From an uncultured Opitutia bacterium (GTDB lineage: Bacteria; Verrucomicrobiota; Verrucomicrobiia; Opitutales; UBA953): a DNA stretch of 5,103 nucleotides. Each line of letters starts with the position of its first letter. Position 1 is the stretch's first letter. The translations under genes and the position numbers were made by a program. Of the stretch, positions 5,039-5,103 are shown one piece after another. Below the pieces are notes generated by a model, which was not told the DNA's origin, ran no database searches, and worked only from the letters and a program-made list of their open reading frames with translations. The stretch covers positions 1 to 5,103 of the forward strand of contig CAITUF010000074.1 in NCBI GenBank assembly GCA_903895475.1, read 5' to 3'.

Positions 5039-5102
5039 TCTTAAATGGTTTTTCATACTTTGGTTTAATTAGTTTCCAAATTATATCATCATAAGGTACT
5101 TT
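5025..5102 (-). CDS. C-terminal 25 codons of an unknown protein, running off the right edge
   Basis: An open frame enters from the right edge and ends at TAA (5027-5025), with the product ending IIWKLIKPKYEKPFKNDKD. The stop overlaps the start of the small membrane protein by 14 nt, a typical translational-coupling arrangement. The fragment is lysine- and proline-rich and too short to assign. The other two - strand frames are closed here, which supports this one. Confidence 0.45.
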   Translation of the reverse strand, partial: KVPYDDIIWKLIKPKYEKPFKNDKD

Positions 5103-5103
5103 A

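Larger units (their letters stand above)
4833..5103. other. AT-rich foreign or chimeric tail (about 26% GC)
   Basis: GC content falls abruptly to about 26% (69 G+C in 270 bases counted by hand from 4834), and the coding strand switches to minus. The segment is packed with three partial or small frames on the - strand and has almost no non-coding sequence, unlike the long C-rich spacers to the left. The 61-codon + strand frame at 4887-5072 is a shadow of these. The source could be an AT-rich bacterium or a phage. Confidence 0.85.

Noticed and set aside
4887..5072. 61-aa + strand frame in the AT-rich tail
   Set aside because: It overlaps the better-supported - strand thyA start and membrane-protein frames in antisense; its composition is what AT-rich shadows give.

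Overview
The window is two unlike pieces of DNA joined end to end. Positions 1 to about 4832 are GC-rich (roughly 60% in the genes), with every gene on the + strand. They carry the 3' end of an endonuclease/exonuclease/phosphatase-family gene, an unrecognised 152-aa gene, a secreted alpha/beta-hydrolase of the predicted-peptidase/esterase type, and a complete alanyl-tRNA synthetase gene (alaS) with a hairpin terminator. The AlaRS sequence, the base composition and the protein style suggest a member of the PVC group, most likely an Opitutae-like verrucomicrobium. This is inference from remembered homologues, not a search.

Layout: EEP-family fragment (1-267); hypothetical gene (335-793); 146-nt spacer with a tandem 21-nt repeat and a C-rich tract (794-939); exported hydrolase (940-1692); 307-nt spacer with two perfect hairpins, a doubled TTTGCAC array and another C-rich tract (1693-1999); alaS (2000-4690); terminator, a further hairpin and a third C-rich tract (4691-4832). 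All three complete genes start at an ATG directly preceded by CCC, in pyrimidine-rich leaders with no Shine-Dalgarno sequence. The genes do not form an obvious pathway. alaS is housekeeping, and its neighbours look like unrelated single genes.

From about 4833 to 5103 the DNA drops abruptly to about 26% GC (hand count, 69 of 270). Its coding is on the - strand and tightly packed: the last 25 codons of an unknown protein, a 40-aa single-membrane-span protein overlapping it, and, 10 nt later, the first 25 codons of a thymidylate synthase (thyA). The thyA reading frame is cut just after the Arg that should precede the conserved TGTGT motif, exactly where the C-rich tract begins. The tail is therefore from a different AT-rich genome (phage or AT-rich bacterium), joined either by assembly chimerism, which I think more likely, or by a real recombination or insertion.

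I see no convincing new biological system. The observations most worth checking are the thyA-splitting junction, the repeat-rich, G4-prone intergenic regions and the CCC-ATG starts without Shine-Dalgarno sequences.
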